64,000 nt of DNA from NCBI RefSeq assembly GCF_001742285.1, contig NZ_MIEK01000056.1, forward strand, positions 80,258 through 144,257, in the 5' to 3' direction. This stretch comes from Enterococcus rivorum (GTDB lineage Bacteria > Bacillota > Bacilli > Lactobacillales > Enterococcaceae). Below the pieces are notes generated by a model. That model ran no database searches. It had not been told where the DNA came from and worked only from the letters and a program-made list of their open reading frames with translations. Of this stretch, positions 51,379 through 63,861 are shown piece by piece. The stretch's first letter is position 1; every line of letters begins with the position of its first letter. Both the position numbers and the translations under genes were made by a program.

Positions 51379-52227
51379 TTATTTGATCAGCTCTTCAAAA
51401 ATGAAGTTCCCTACTCCACCAGATTCACAGTCACCAATAATTTTACTACACTGCTCTTTCACAATTTCTTTAGCATTTGCAACAGCGACCGATACATCCA
51501 CGACTGCCAACATAGCCAAATCATTTTCTCCATCACCAATTCCATAGCTAGTTGCTTCAGGAAATTTTTCCATAAATTCTTGGATTGCATGTCCCTTTGT
51601 ACTCTGTGGATGAACCACTTCTAAACACTGAGTAAAAGATGAAAAAACATAAGCCATTTCTGAAGCTAATTTATCCCGTAAAAGGTCACGTTCCTCATCA
51701 CTTGCTTCCATTAACTCAATTTTTATTATTTTGACTTCTGGATGTTCTTTTAAATAAGCTAACGGGTTTGAAACCTGTTGCTGTTCTTCAAAAAAATTCT
51801 CTTTAAAATCCATAATCTCTTTACCAGTTTCCCCCATAAAAGCCATTTTTTCCCTTAAAGCTAAAATATTTTTTTGGTAGGTAGAAACAGGTTTTAAGAT
51901 AATTCCTTCACTTGTATGAATATGATAAAAAATAGCACGGTCCTCCAAAATTCCAAGGATTCTTTCTGCTTCCTCTATCGTTAAGCATTGACGATATTTC
52001 ACTTCATCTCCAACTAATTTATAGCCAGAGCCATTCCCAAAAATAACATCACATTCACTATCCATTTGATTCATTAATTCATCTAGTTGCCCATAGCCTC
52101 TGCCAGTCACAAATACAAAGTGATCGCCTTGTTTATGTAATGCTTCAATTGAATCAAAATTCACTTGTGGAATTGGTCCAGCCAAATTTTGAAAAGTACC
52201 ATCTATGTCACAAAATACAATATTCAT
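51379..52227 (-). CDS. Cof-type HAD-IIB phosphatase
   Basis: 282 residues; catalytic Asp7 and Asp9 in FCDIDGTF, motif II VFVTGRG, a C2-type cap in the middle and the motif IV GIGDGENDLAML near the end. Sugar- or flavin-phosphate phosphatase type with unknown substrate. ATG with AAGGAGT. Confidence 0.9.
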   Translation of the reverse strand: MNIVFCDIDGTFQNLAGPIPQVNFDSIEALHKQGDHFVFVTGRGYGQLDELMNQMDSECDVIFGNGSGYKLVGDEVKYRQCLTIEEAERILGILEDRAIFYHIHTSEGIILKPVSTYQKNILALREKMAFMGETGKEIMDFKENFFEEQQQVSNPLAYLKEHPEVKIIKIELMEASDEERDLLRDKLASEMAYVFSSFTQCLEVVHPQSTKGHAIQEFMEKFPEATSYGIGDGENDLAMLAVVDVSVAVANAKEIVKEQCSKIIGDCESGGVGNFIFEELIK

Positions 52228-52369
52228 TTATTTACTCCTTCACTTTTTTCTCCCCTGAGTATAACATAATTGAATACTGAAAAAACAGGCACTAATTAGA
52301 AAATAGATATTCATTTAAGTAAAAGTAAGCTAGAATGAAGGTACTAAAATAACAGGAGGATAATCAATT

Positions 52370-53110
52370 TTGTTACAAAATAAATTTATTTCTGGTAGCC
52401 AATTAAAATGGATTGCAATTATCACTATGTTTTTAGATCATACAGCAAAAATCATTTCCTTTCAGCCACCAATTATTGCTGCAGTTCCTTATGAATCAAC
52501 AAATGAACCTTTTTATGAAGCCACCCAAGCAATTTTTACCGTTTGCACTACACTTGGCAGATTAGCTTTTCCAATCTTTTGTTTTTTACTTGTAGAAGGA
52601 TTTATTCATACTTCTAATAGAAATAAATATGCTTTTCGACTACTGATTTTCGCTTTTCTCTCTCAAATTCCTTATAGTTTAGCTTTTTCTCATCAATTAT
52701 TTGATTTTCGAGAGCTGAATGTTTTTTTTACCTTATTGATTGGCTTTTTAGTTGTGATGGGATTGGATAAATTTAAGAAATTTAGTTTCAAAAACGTCTT
52801 CTATAGTATTGGTATTGTTGCATTAGGTGTAGAACTTGCGGAATGGCTCCAAACAGATTATGGAGGAAATATTGACGTTTTATTAATTGTGGCTCTTTAT
52901 CTTCTTCGATACAATCTTTTGTATAAATCTTTAGTAGGAAGCTTAATTATTCTTCAAAATAGTTTTTTTGGTATCTTTTCTTTTTTTATTCTCTCTTTTT
53001 ATAATGGGGAACGAGGAAAACAATGGAAATACTTTTTCTATCTTTTTTACCCAGTACATTTGCTTTTATTAGTTGGTATAAAAAGATTTATTGTGGTTCC
53101 TTATTTTTAG
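52370..53110 (+). CDS. TraX-family membrane protein
   Basis: 246 residues with seven to eight hydrophobic helices. The start GSQLKWIAIITMFLDHTAKI with the conserved Asp-His, and the YSLAFSHQLFDF...LNVFFTLLIG region match TraX, the F-pilin N-acetylase family; chromosomal Firmicutes homologues are probably other O-/N-acyltransferase-like proteins. Start is a TTG with AGGAGG upstream. No conjugation genes nearby, so a role in pilin acetylation is unlikely. Confidence 0.8.
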   Translation: MLQNKFISGSQLKWIAIITMFLDHTAKIISFQPPIIAAVPYESTNEPFYEATQAIFTVCTTLGRLAFPIFCFLLVEGFIHTSNRNKYAFRLLIFAFLSQIPYSLAFSHQLFDFRELNVFFTLLIGFLVVMGLDKFKKFSFKNVFYSIGIVALGVELAEWLQTDYGGNIDVLLIVALYLLRYNLLYKSLVGSLIILQNSFFGIFSFFILSFYNGERGKQWKYFFYLFYPVHLLLLVGIKRFIVVPYF

Positions 53111-53227
53111 TAGAAATATTAGACAGATTTTTTATCCATATACTAGAATGGGATTGCTTGAAAGCACAGCAAAGAGGTATAATAATTAATAAGAAAATTA
53201 AAATTTAAGGAACCATAACTAACTCAG

Positions 53228-53266
53228 AAAAAACCCTATCTCAGCCTAAAGATAGGGTTTTATCAG
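53228..53266 (+). terminator. Terminator between the TraX and lipoprotein genes
   Basis: Perfect 11-bp stem AAACCCTATCT (53231-53241) and AGATAGGGTTT (53250-53260), then TTAT. Confidence 0.8.
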
Positions 53267-53324
53267 ATAAAAAATAATATTGTAATGCTATATAATATTA
53301 TACCAGAAACGGGGAGAGTTTTAA

Positions 53325-54305
53325 ATGAAGAAAATAATGCGTGTTATCTTGTTAGGGAGTTCTATTTTCATCCTATCAGCATGTGGGAGTAAAGTGACGA
53401 AAGAGGTGTTGGAAGCAAATCAATGGGAAGTAAATTTTGGAAATGATGACGAAGCAAAATTTATTGCTGATTTCTCTGACGATGTTATGAACCTATCTTT
53501 TGATACGTCTAGCCTAGCAAGTGAAGCAAGTAATGAGTGGGAAGAAATTGGTGAAGGTTTGGCCAAATCATTTCTTGGAAACATGTCTTATGAAGTAAAA
53601 TATGAACTAAAGGGCGACTCTATACATTTAAAAAATAAAGGATTGGACTTAGACAATAGTTTTGCAATTAGCAAAAAAGGAACTGACGTTATCTTTACTA
53701 ATAAAAAAAATAAAGATAAAACACTTGTATTAAAACCTCAAAAAAAAGATAAAAATAAAAAAGCTCAAAAAAAGGAAAGAGAATCAAGTGCTACCACGAC
53801 AACTAGCTTAACCAAATCATCTAGTGAAGAATCATTAAAGCAGTCGTCTGAATCTGAGAGCATTGTAAATTCAGAATCGCCAATAGACAGTGACTCATTA
53901 CCTATTAATAATAACAAAATGAAAACTAAAGATTTAGAGTTTACGATTAACAAAGCTTCAATCATCCCTGTTGGAGAAAAAGGGAACGAGTATGGAGATG
54001 TTCCTGTTTTAGCTATCTGGTATACAACTACTAATAACTCTGACCGGGCCTTCTCTCCACTAGCATGGGTTTCATACACAAAGGTAATTCAAGACAATGA
54101 TCCAAATAAAGTCAATGAATTAAGAGTTGCTTCAACCCCAGATGAAGCATTCTTAAATGACCAGTCAGCAGAAATAAAAAAAGGCGGATCATTAAAAAGT
54201 GCAGTTGCCTATGAATTATCGGATGAAACAACAAATGTTGAAATAAAGATTTCTGACTATTTTGAGAAAAAAGAAGCCGAATCAGTTATCATCAAATTGA
54301 AATAA
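53325..54305 (+). CDS. Lipoprotein with DUF5067 C-terminal domain
   Basis: 326 residues. Signal peptide with lipobox LSAC and lipidated Cys20. A folded N-terminal part (about 25-130), a charged Lys/Ser-rich linker (about 135-205) and a C-terminal DUF5067-like beta domain (about 205-326: FTINKASIIPVGEKGNEYG...LAIWYTTTNNS). Membrane-anchored on the outer face; function unknown. GGGGAG upstream. Stands alone. Confidence 0.85.
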   Translation: MKKIMRVILLGSSIFILSACGSKVTKEVLEANQWEVNFGNDDEAKFIADFSDDVMNLSFDTSSLASEASNEWEEIGEGLAKSFLGNMSYEVKYELKGDSIHLKNKGLDLDNSFAISKKGTDVIFTNKKNKDKTLVLKPQKKDKNKKAQKKERESSATTTTSLTKSSSEESLKQSSESESIVNSESPIDSDSLPINNNKMKTKDLEFTINKASIIPVGEKGNEYGDVPVLAIWYTTTNNSDRAFSPLAWVSYTKVIQDNDPNKVNELRVASTPDEAFLNDQSAEIKKGGSLKSAVAYELSDETTNVEIKISDYFEKKEAESVIIKLK

Positions 54306-54320
54306 GCACCTCTTAACCGC

Positions 54321-54368
54321 AAAGAAACTCTAAGTAAAACAAACGTTTTACTTAGAGTTTCTTTTTTT
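54321..54368. terminator. Terminator of groESL (and of the lipoprotein gene)
   Basis: Perfect 20-bp stem (54321-54340 and 54345-54364) with a 4-nt loop, T run on the plus strand and A run on the other. Confidence 0.95.
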
Positions 54369-54377
54369 AATATTCGT

Positions 54378-56021
<1,644 letters not shown>

Positions 56022-56067
56022 TCATAATTTTTTTCTATTCTAAATCTTCTTTATTAATAAATGTTTT

Positions 56068-56352
56068 TTATTCTACAATAGCGATAATATCTTTGCTAGA
56101 AACAATCAAATATTCTTTTCCATCATATTTTACTTCTGTTCCAGCATATTTTTCGAACATTACCTTGTCGCCTTCTTTAACTTCAGTAGGAACTTTTGTA
56201 CCGTTATCAAGAACTCGGCCTTCACCTACTGCGATGATTGTTCCTGTTTGTGGTTTTTCTTTAGCAGCAGAGGCCAAGACAATCCCACCAACTGTTTTTT
56301 CTTCTTCTTCTGCGACTTCAATAACGACGCGATCGCTTAATGGTTTTAACAC
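56068..56352 (-). CDS. groES: Co-chaperonin GroES
   Basis: 94 residues from a GTG start at 56352 with GGAGG 8 bp upstream; the longer in-frame reading contains that ribosome binding site. [25 protein letters not shown] contains the mobile loop that binds GroEL. Operon groES-groEL. Confidence 0.97.
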   Translation of the reverse strand: MLKPLSDRVVIEVAEEEEKTVGGIVLASAAKEKPQTGTIIAVGEGRVLDNGTKVPTEVKEGDKVMFEKYAGTEVKYDGKEYLIVSSKDIIAIVE

Positions 56353-56386
56353 AATAAATCCCTCCATAAAAAGTTTTAAGTTTCAG

Positions 56387-56413
56387 TTAGCACTCGATGA
56401 CAACGAGTGCTAA
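56387..56413. promoter_or_regulatory. CIRCE element (HrcA operator)
   Basis: Perfect TTAGCACTC-N9-GAGTGCTAA, about 35 bp upstream of groES and downstream of the promoter. Repressor HrcA is encoded elsewhere. Confidence 0.97.
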
Positions 56414-56425
56414 CTCACACTATTT

Positions 56426-56454
56426 ATAATACTCATTTCAATTGAATAATGCAA
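56426..56454 (-). promoter_or_regulatory. Promoter of groESL
   Basis: Minus strand TTGCAT (56449-56454), 17-bp spacer, TATTAT (56426-56431), just before CIRCE. Confidence 0.7.
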
Positions 56455-56610
56455 GCCTTTTGTTCATTTTTCTATTATTATTTCTAATTACTCTATAAAA
56501 AAAGGAATACTCTCTCATAAGAACCTATTTTATTGCTGTTCACCTAATGTTTTATTCATGTTAAAATGGAAATAGTTACAAAGAGCGCCACGAAGAAAGG
56601 AGTCTTTGAA

Positions 56611-56790
56611 ATGAAACAACGTTTATTACAATCTTTTTTAGCCACAATTTTATATCTAATGGTTGCGAATATTGGAAACTTCCTATTTGGTGTGACTCGT
56701 CGTTTCGACTGGACAACAACCTTATGGGAGTCTTTGTTTTTCTTCATTTTTATTTTTTTATTGTTAGGTTACCGAAAAAACAAAAAATAG
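56611..56790 (+). CDS. Small membrane protein (YdiK/DUF4305-like)
   Basis: 59 residues starting at ATG 56611, which has AAGGAG 8 bp upstream. Two hydrophobic helices (about 6-26 and 35-53) around a FLFGVTRRFDWTT loop and a basic tail. Position next to a CPBP protease and groES mirrors ydiK-ydiL-groES in Bacillus. Function unknown. Confidence 0.75.
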   Translation: MKQRLLQSFLATILYLMVANIGNFLFGVTRRFDWTTTLWESLFFFIFIFLLLGYRKNKK

Positions 56791-56835
56791 TTCACCGTTT
56801 TTATTCTTATTTTATTAGTTAAAGGAGATTATTTT

Positions 56836-57483
56836 GTGTCTATAAAAAAAGTCAGTATTTTATCAATAATCATTTATTTTTTTACTTTCTTTTCCCCATT
56901 TTTTCTTGTTTTAATTTCTAAAAACATGTTAGTCCCTGGAGTGACTTTTCTCTATATTATTAGTTCCTGCCTAATGATTTTTCTTTATTTTACCGGAAAA
57001 GAACCTGCGCTTATCGAACAAAACAGCAAACTTTCCTCTCCAGTTTTTATGTTTCTATTAGGAGTTAGCGGAATTTTTCTCGCAATGCTTTTACAAGGTA
57101 TTGTTTTTAGTATTGAATCTATTTTTACAGGAATGCCACCTAGTTCACAAAATACGAAAAAAATTATTGATGTAATTTTGAAAAAGCCAATTTTCATTTT
57201 AGCCACGACCATTGCTGGCCCAATCATGGAAGAATTTGTTTTTAGACGCTCTTTACTAAGCTTGATGCAACCATATTCTGGATTTTGGATTAGCGCTGGA
57301 ATTAGTTCAGCCATGTTTTCAATTGCGCATCAAGATGGACATTTTTTTGTCTATTTTTGTATGGGACTATTCTTCTGCTTTCTTTATAAAATAACGGGAA
57401 AAATTTGGACCCCAATTATTGCTCATTGTGGGATGAATGCTTTGGTCGTCTTAGCCCAATTAGCTGTGTATTATGGTTCCTAA
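56836..57483 (+). CDS. CPBP-family intramembrane protease (YdiL-like)
   Basis: 215 residues, seven to eight hydrophobic segments, GTG start with AGGAG upstream. CPBP/Abi motifs: Glu132-Glu133-x3-Arg137 in MEEFVFRR, FSIAHQD with His165 and the final His197 in IIAHCGMNAL, the glutamate and histidine residues of the active site. Relatives process prenylated or signal substrates (Rce1) or act in bacteriocin immunity. Placed after the YdiK-like protein, 45 bp away. Confidence 0.88.
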   Translation: MSIKKVSILSIIIYFFTFFSPFFLVLISKNMLVPGVTFLYIISSCLMIFLYFTGKEPALIEQNSKLSSPVFMFLLGVSGIFLAMLLQGIVFSIESIFTGMPPSSQNTKKIIDVILKKPIFILATTIAGPIMEEFVFRRSLLSLMQPYSGFWISAGISSAMFSIAHQDGHFFVYFCMGLFFCFLYKITGKIWTPIIAHCGMNALVVLAQLAVYYGS

Positions 57484-57493
57484 ATAAAAAAGA

Positions 57494-57522
57494 GCGTGTA
57501 TTTGCTTAAAACAAATACACGC
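57494..57522. terminator. Terminator between ydiL-like and rex genes
   Basis: Perfect 11-bp stem GCGTGTATTTG (57494-57504) and CAAATACACGC (57512-57522), ATATTTTT after. Confidence 0.85.
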
Positions 57523-57528
57523 ATATTT

Positions 57529-58185
57529 TTATTCTTCTGTTTCTGGAATCACTAATTCACTGTCGTTATGTAAAAAATAAATTAGCGTTTGCAATTCATT
57601 TGTTAAGTCAACATTTTGAATTAGTACATCTGATGGCGCGACTAAACGAGCCGCAGTAAAGTTTAAAATCCCTTTAATACCCGCATCTGCAAGTTGGTTA
57701 ACCACTTCTTGCGCTTTACGAGCTGGTAGCGTCAAAATAGCTACTTCAATTTGTTGGATACGGATTTGTTCCATCATATCTGCCATGGGATAAACAGGAA
57801 TTCCGTCAACAATTCTACCGATAATATCCTCATTAACATCAAAAGCGCAACTTACGCGGATGCTATTGCTTTGATGAAATTTATATTTTAACAAAGCGCT
57901 ACCTAAATTCCCAACACCGATTAACGCGACATTCGTCAACTCGTCATCATTCAGTGTCTTAGCAAAAAAATTCATTAGATTTTCTACATCATAACCGTAG
58001 CCACGTTTCCCTAATTCACCAAAATAGGAAAAATCACGGCGGATTGTGGCACTATCAACTTGAACTGCCTCACTTAATTCAGTAGATGAAACTTTATTTT
58101 TCCCAGCGTCATGCAAAATTCTTAAGTAACGATAATATAAAGGCAGGCGTCTCGCCGTTGCTTTTGGAATTATTTGATCTTTCAC
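57529..58185 (-). CDS. rex: Redox-sensing transcriptional repressor Rex
   Basis: 218 residues: N-terminal winged helix ([18 protein letters not shown]...[34 protein letters not shown]) and a Rossmann domain with [10 protein letters not shown] for NADH/NAD+. Represses fermentation and respiration genes when NAD+ is high. Same order as in Bacillus and enterococci, near groESL and an ABC-F gene. Confidence 0.96.
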   Translation of the reverse strand: MKDQIIPKATARRLPLYYRYLRILHDAGKNKVSSTELSEAVQVDSATIRRDFSYFGELGKRGYGYDVENLMNFFAKTLNDDELTNVALIGVGNLGSALLKYKFHQSNSIRVSCAFDVNEDIIGRIVDGIPVYPMADMMEQIRIQQIEVAILTLPARKAQEVVNQLADAGIKGILNFTAARLVAPSDVLIQNVDLTNELQTLIYFLHNDSELVIPETEE

Positions 58186-58567
58186 ATTTGAACCTCCAAT
58201 ACTCTATGTCTTAACCTTTGTTCCACTACCATAATAGCAGTTGTTCCCATAAAAAAGCAATTCTGTAGCTCACAGCTCATTTTTTTCTAGGCTGTGTATA
58301 GAATAACAAACAAATTACCTATTGCAAAAGGTCAAATCATAGTAATATTTTTTGTAATTCTATGCTAAACTAGGATGTGTCTGAAAACGATGGAGAAATT
58401 TTAATTTTTCAGAGAATTGTGGTGAAAACTACGAACAAAAAGCGGCTTATATGTTGCCATAAGTGAGGCTTTATGGCGATGAGTTACATACAATGAATGA
58501 AAATATTTGTTACTGGTGTTTTCATAAACATCCTAAGAACAATGAATTAGAAATGAGGAAGAATTTT
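58186..58567. other. Non-coding gap before the ABC-F gene, with structured leader
   Basis: About 380 bp. The rex promoter lies on the left. From 58381 hairpins CTGAAAA/TTTTCAG (58381-58387, 58406-58412), TTGTGGT-GAAA-ACTACGA (58417-58434, GNRA loop), GCGGC/GTTGC (58442, 58453) and GCCATAA/TTATGGC (58456-58462, 58471-58477) follow one another. A frame starting at 58463 or 58493 would extend the ABC-F protein by 25-35 residues. Confidence 0.55.
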
Positions 58568-60508
58568 ATGATTTTACTCCAAGCAAATCAGATTGCTCGC
58601 TACTTTGGAGCTGATACTTTGTTTGAAAATATACATTTAGAGATTGGTAGCAATAGCAGAATCGCTTTAGTTGGCCGTAATGGTGCAGGAAAATCAACTC
58701 TTTTAAAAATTATTGCTGGTATTGACGCTCCCGATGCAGGAACAATTGCCAAGAATAAGACAGCTAGTTTAGGTTATCTAGCACAAAATACAGGACTGAA
58801 CTCAACAAATACTGTTTGGGACGAGATGCTGAAAGCTTTTGACAAAGTAATAAAGATGGAACAAAGAATGCGTGCATTGGAAATTCAAATTGGAGAAGTT
58901 GCTCAAGATGCTCCTGTTTATGAAGGAATATTAAAAGAATACGATCGTTTACAGCATGATTTTGCCGCTATCAATGGTTATGGCTATGAAAATGAAATTC
59001 GTTCAGTTCTTCACGGTTTTGGTTTTGGAGAAGAGTTTTATCAAAAGCATATTGATACCTTGTCTGGTGGCCAAAAAACTCGCCTAGCTTTAGCCAGAAT
59101 GTTACTACAAAAGCCTGACATTTTAATCTTAGATGAGCCAACAAACCATTTAGATATCGACACGTTGTCTTGGCTAGAAACTTATTTACCTAGCTATTCC
59201 GGTGCATTATTGATTGTTTCACATGACCGCTATTTTTTAGATAAAGTAGTAACCGAAGTCTATGAAATTAGTCGTAGAAAAATGCACTTTTACAAAGGAA
59301 ATTATTCAAAATACTTAGAGCTAAAAGCCGAACAGCTAGCTAGTGAATGGAAAGCTTACGAAAAACAGCAAACTGAAATTAATAAATTAGAAGACTTCGT
59401 CGCTAGAAACTTGGTTCGTGCATCCACAACGAAGCGTGCCCAAAGCAGAAGAAAAGTTTTGGAAAAAATGGATCGCTTGGATCGACCGCAAGGAGAGGAA
59501 AAATCTGCCCACTTTCTTTTCGATATTGAAAAAGTATCTGGGAATGTTGTTTTACAGGTGGAAGATGCAGCCATTGGGTACGATGAAAAAATTTTAGCAG
59601 AACCTATCAACTTAGATATTCGTCGTCAAGAAGCAATTGCTTTAGTTGGTCCAAATGGGATTGGAAAATCGACCTTGTTAAAATCAATTATCGGGCGCCT
59701 TCCTTTTATTAAAGGTCAAGCTACTTTAGGAACCAATGTCCAAATCGGATACTACGATCAAGAACAAGCAAATCTCCATGGAAACAAAACCGTATTAGCT
59801 GAATTATGGGATGAACATCCAACAACACCTGAAAAAGATATTCGAAACGTCTTAGGAGGGTTTCTATTTAGCGGAGATGATGTTGAAAAGACCATTCCAT
59901 TACTTAGTGGTGGAGAAAAAGCTCGTGTAGCCTTAGCAAAATTATCAATGGACAAAGAAAACTTCCTAATTTTAGATGAACCAACCAATCATCTTGATAT
60001 TGATAATAAAGAAGTCTTAGAAAATACGTTGATTGAATACGAAGGCACATTACTTTTTGTTTCTCATGACCGTTATTTTATTAATCGAATTGCAACCAAG
60101 GTGGTCGAATTATCTGAAACAGGCAGCAAGCTTTACCTAGGTGACTATGACTACTACCTTGAAAAGAAAAATGAAGAAATTGAATTAGCAGAGCTCTTAG
60201 CTAGTGAAAATGAACCGTCTCAGAAAAAAGAGTCTCTACCTAAAAATGACTTTTATCAAAATAAAGAGCAGCAAAAATTAGTGCGAAGCTTAAATAGAAA
60301 AATTGCAGTAATTGAAGAAACATTGGCATCATTTGATACTACTATCAATGAATTGGAAACTGAAATGAGCAATCCAGCATTCATTGATGACCATCTTCAA
60401 TTGGTAGAATTGAATAAACAACTTGAAACCCATCGCAATGAACAGGAGAAATTACTTGGCGAATGGGAAGAATTAAGCTTAGAATTAGAATCAGTCGAAA
60501 ATGAATAA
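58568..60508 (+). CDS. ABC-F family translation factor / antibiotic-resistance-type ATPase (YdiF-like)
   Basis: 646 residues from ATG 58568 (GAGGA upstream). Two ATP-binding domains: Walker A GRNGAGKS (36-43) and GPNGIGKS, signatures LSGGQ and LSGGE, Walker B LILDEPTNHLD twice, linker between them (about 235-320, the P-site tRNA interaction motif), and a C-terminal coiled coil (about 565-645). No membrane domain, so it acts on the ribosome. In Firmicutes YdiF sits next to rex, as here. Whether it gives drug resistance is not decided by the sequence. A longer start in the leader is possible. Confidence 0.9.
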   Translation: MILLQANQIARYFGADTLFENIHLEIGSNSRIALVGRNGAGKSTLLKIIAGIDAPDAGTIAKNKTASLGYLAQNTGLNSTNTVWDEMLKAFDKVIKMEQRMRALEIQIGEVAQDAPVYEGILKEYDRLQHDFAAINGYGYENEIRSVLHGFGFGEEFYQKHIDTLSGGQKTRLALARMLLQKPDILILDEPTNHLDIDTLSWLETYLPSYSGALLIVSHDRYFLDKVVTEVYEISRRKMHFYKGNYSKYLELKAEQLASEWKAYEKQQTEINKLEDFVARNLVRASTTKRAQSRRKVLEKMDRLDRPQGEEKSAHFLFDIEKVSGNVVLQVEDAAIGYDEKILAEPINLDIRRQEAIALVGPNGIGKSTLLKSIIGRLPFIKGQATLGTNVQIGYYDQEQANLHGNKTVLAELWDEHPTTPEKDIRNVLGGFLFSGDDVEKTIPLLSGGEKARVALAKLSMDKENFLILDEPTNHLDIDNKEVLENTLIEYEGTLLFVSHDRYFINRIATKVVELSETGSKLYLGDYDYYLEKKNEEIELAELLASENEPSQKKESLPKNDFYQNKEQQKLVRSLNRKIAVIEETLASFDTTINELETEMSNPAFIDDHLQLVELNKQLETHRNEQEKLLGEWEELSLELESVENE

Positions 60509-60522
60509 GTTCCTACTTATTG

Positions 60523-60566
60523 AAGAAATAGAACAGCAATTTTACAAGCTGTCCTATTTCTTTATT
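60523..60566 (+). terminator. Terminator of the ABC-F gene
   Basis: AAGAAATAGAACAGC (60523-60537) with GCTGTCCTATTTCTT (60548-60562), one mismatch, then TTATT. Confidence 0.85.
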
Positions 60567-60588
60567 ATTGATTTAGCCACTATAGTAT

Positions 60589-60768
60589 CTATGATTTTTT
60601 CTTTTTTAGTTTTTTAAAGATAAAGTATTTCAATGTCCAAGAGACTATAAATAATGCTACTAATCCTAGTAATTTCAGCTCAAAAGTAAACTTAATCCAA
60701 ATCTTAAAGGAAATAAGAATAACAAAAATCATAAAACTAAATAAAAAACCATACTCTCTCTTTTCCAT
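60589..60768 (-). CDS. Small predicted membrane protein, unknown
   Basis: 59 residues, start ATG 60768 with GGGGAG upstream. Two hydrophobic segments (about 7-25 and 32-50) and a lysine-rich tail KKLKKKKS. Too short for most gene finders. No family recognised. Confidence 0.65.
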   Translation of the reverse strand: MEKREYGFLFSFMIFVILISFKIWIKFTFELKLLGLVALFIVSWTLKYFIFKKLKKKKS

Positions 60769-62502
<1,734 letters not shown>

Positions 62503-62517
62503 TTTAGGAGATAAAAT

Positions 62518-63861
62518 ATGGAAAAATTAGAGGCTTTTTTAAATAAATTTCTTGGTCCAATTGCTAACTGGATGAGTAATAACAAATTTTTCAGCGCTTT
62601 GTCAGAAGCATTTATGCGCACAACCCCTGTAACATTAGGTGCTGCGCTATTATTAATTATTGGTAATTTTCCAATTCCGGCATGGTTCAATTTTGTTGCT
62701 GAATCTGGCTTAAAAGTCCATTTTGATGCTGTAATTGGAGGAACCATCAATGCGATATCCTTATTTCTAGTATTTAACTTTGCCTATGTTTATGCTAAAA
62801 ATGCCAAACAAAATCCACTAACAGCCGGATTATTAGCATTAGGAAGTTTCTTGATTCTAATGCCTCAAAAAATTGAAGTTGCTACACTTAAAGAAACTGT
62901 AACAAAGTTTCCTAGTACTGCTGAAGTCACTAATATCGAAAGTGTGGAAGCTTATAAAACCTTCTTCACTGGTGGAACAGGCTTGATGGTAGCTATTTTA
63001 GTTGGTTGGTTAACAGCTGTTCTATTCGTCTTTTTAACAAAGAAAAATTTAGTCATTAGAATGCCTGAAAGTGTTCCTACCAATGTGGCTGAATCATTAA
63101 GTCCAACCATCATTTCTGGGATTATTTTTATTACTTTCTTTATTATACGTTTGTTATTTGCTGCAACCCCGTTTGAAAGTATTTTTTACTTTATTTATGG
63201 CTTAATTCAAGCACCTTTGCAAGCCTTAACTAGTAGTCCGTTAGCAATTATCGTTATTTTTACAATTGCCAATTTGCTTTGGTTTTTCGGCATCCATCCA
63301 AACATGGTATACGGAGTGGTAATGCCAATGATGATGGCTAATGGTGTTGCTAATATGAATGCTGCTAGTGCAGGGAAACCTTTGCCTTTCTTATTAATGG
63401 CAGTTATTGGACAAGTTTGCGGAAGTGGTTTCGGTGGTCAAGGAGGTACCTATGGTTTAGTCATCTCGATGTTTACTGCAAAATCGGATCGATACAAACA
63501 ACTGCGAAAACTTGCTGGACCTCCTGTTATTTTCAATGTAAATGAACCGTTAGTTTTCGGAGCACCTCTTATGCTGAATCCTATTTTTTTCTTACCAATG
63601 GTTCTTTCACCAATATTAATGGGTAGCTCTGCTTGGTTGATGGTTAAGTTATTGTCATTTACTGAATTAAATCCATTAATCACCTTACCTTGGACCACAC
63701 CTGCGCCTATTTTGATGGGATTACAAGGTGGTTGGAAATATTTATTTATTTTCCTAGTAGCACTTATTATTAATATCACTCTTTGGTTTCCATTCTTCAA
63801 AATAGCTGATAACAAAGCTTTAGCTGAAGAAAAAGAATTGCTTTCAACACTAGAAGGTTAA
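62518..63861 (+). CDS. PTS EIIC component, cellobiose/lactose family
   Basis: 447 residues with eight to ten membrane helices and the family hallmarks GQVCGSGFGGQGGTYG and NVNEPLVFGAPLMLNP with the sugar-binding Glu. No EIIA or EIIB is in the window; these must be supplied by unlinked genes, or lie beyond the right edge. Cotranscribed with the GH1 gene. Confidence 0.92.
   Translation: MEKLEAFLNKFLGPIANWMSNNKFFSALSEAFMRTTPVTLGAALLLIIGNFPIPAWFNFVAESGLKVHFDAVIGGTINAISLFLVFNFAYVYAKNAKQNPLTAGLLALGSFLILMPQKIEVATLKETVTKFPSTAEVTNIESVEAYKTFFTGGTGLMVAILVGWLTAVLFVFLTKKNLVIRMPESVPTNVAESLSPTIISGIIFITFFIIRLLFAATPFESIFYFIYGLIQAPLQALTSSPLAIIVIFTIANLLWFFGIHPNMVYGVVMPMMMANGVANMNAASAGKPLPFLLMAVIGQVCGSGFGGQGGTYGLVISMFTAKSDRYKQLRKLAGPPVIFNVNEPLVFGAPLMLNPIFFLPMVLSPILMGSSAWLMVKLLSFTELNPLITLPWTTPAPILMGLQGGWKYLFIFLVALIINITLWFPFFKIADNKALAEEKELLSTLEG

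Noticed and set aside
52370..53110. TraX as a sign of a conjugative element
   Set aside because: No other transfer, relaxase or integrase genes are present and neighbours are housekeeping genes.
58381..58480. T-box-like stem I pattern (GATGGAGAA... CAGAGAATTG)
   Set aside because: No antiterminator sequence of the AGGGTGGNACCGCG type follows and ABC-F genes are not T-box targets; only a weak similarity.
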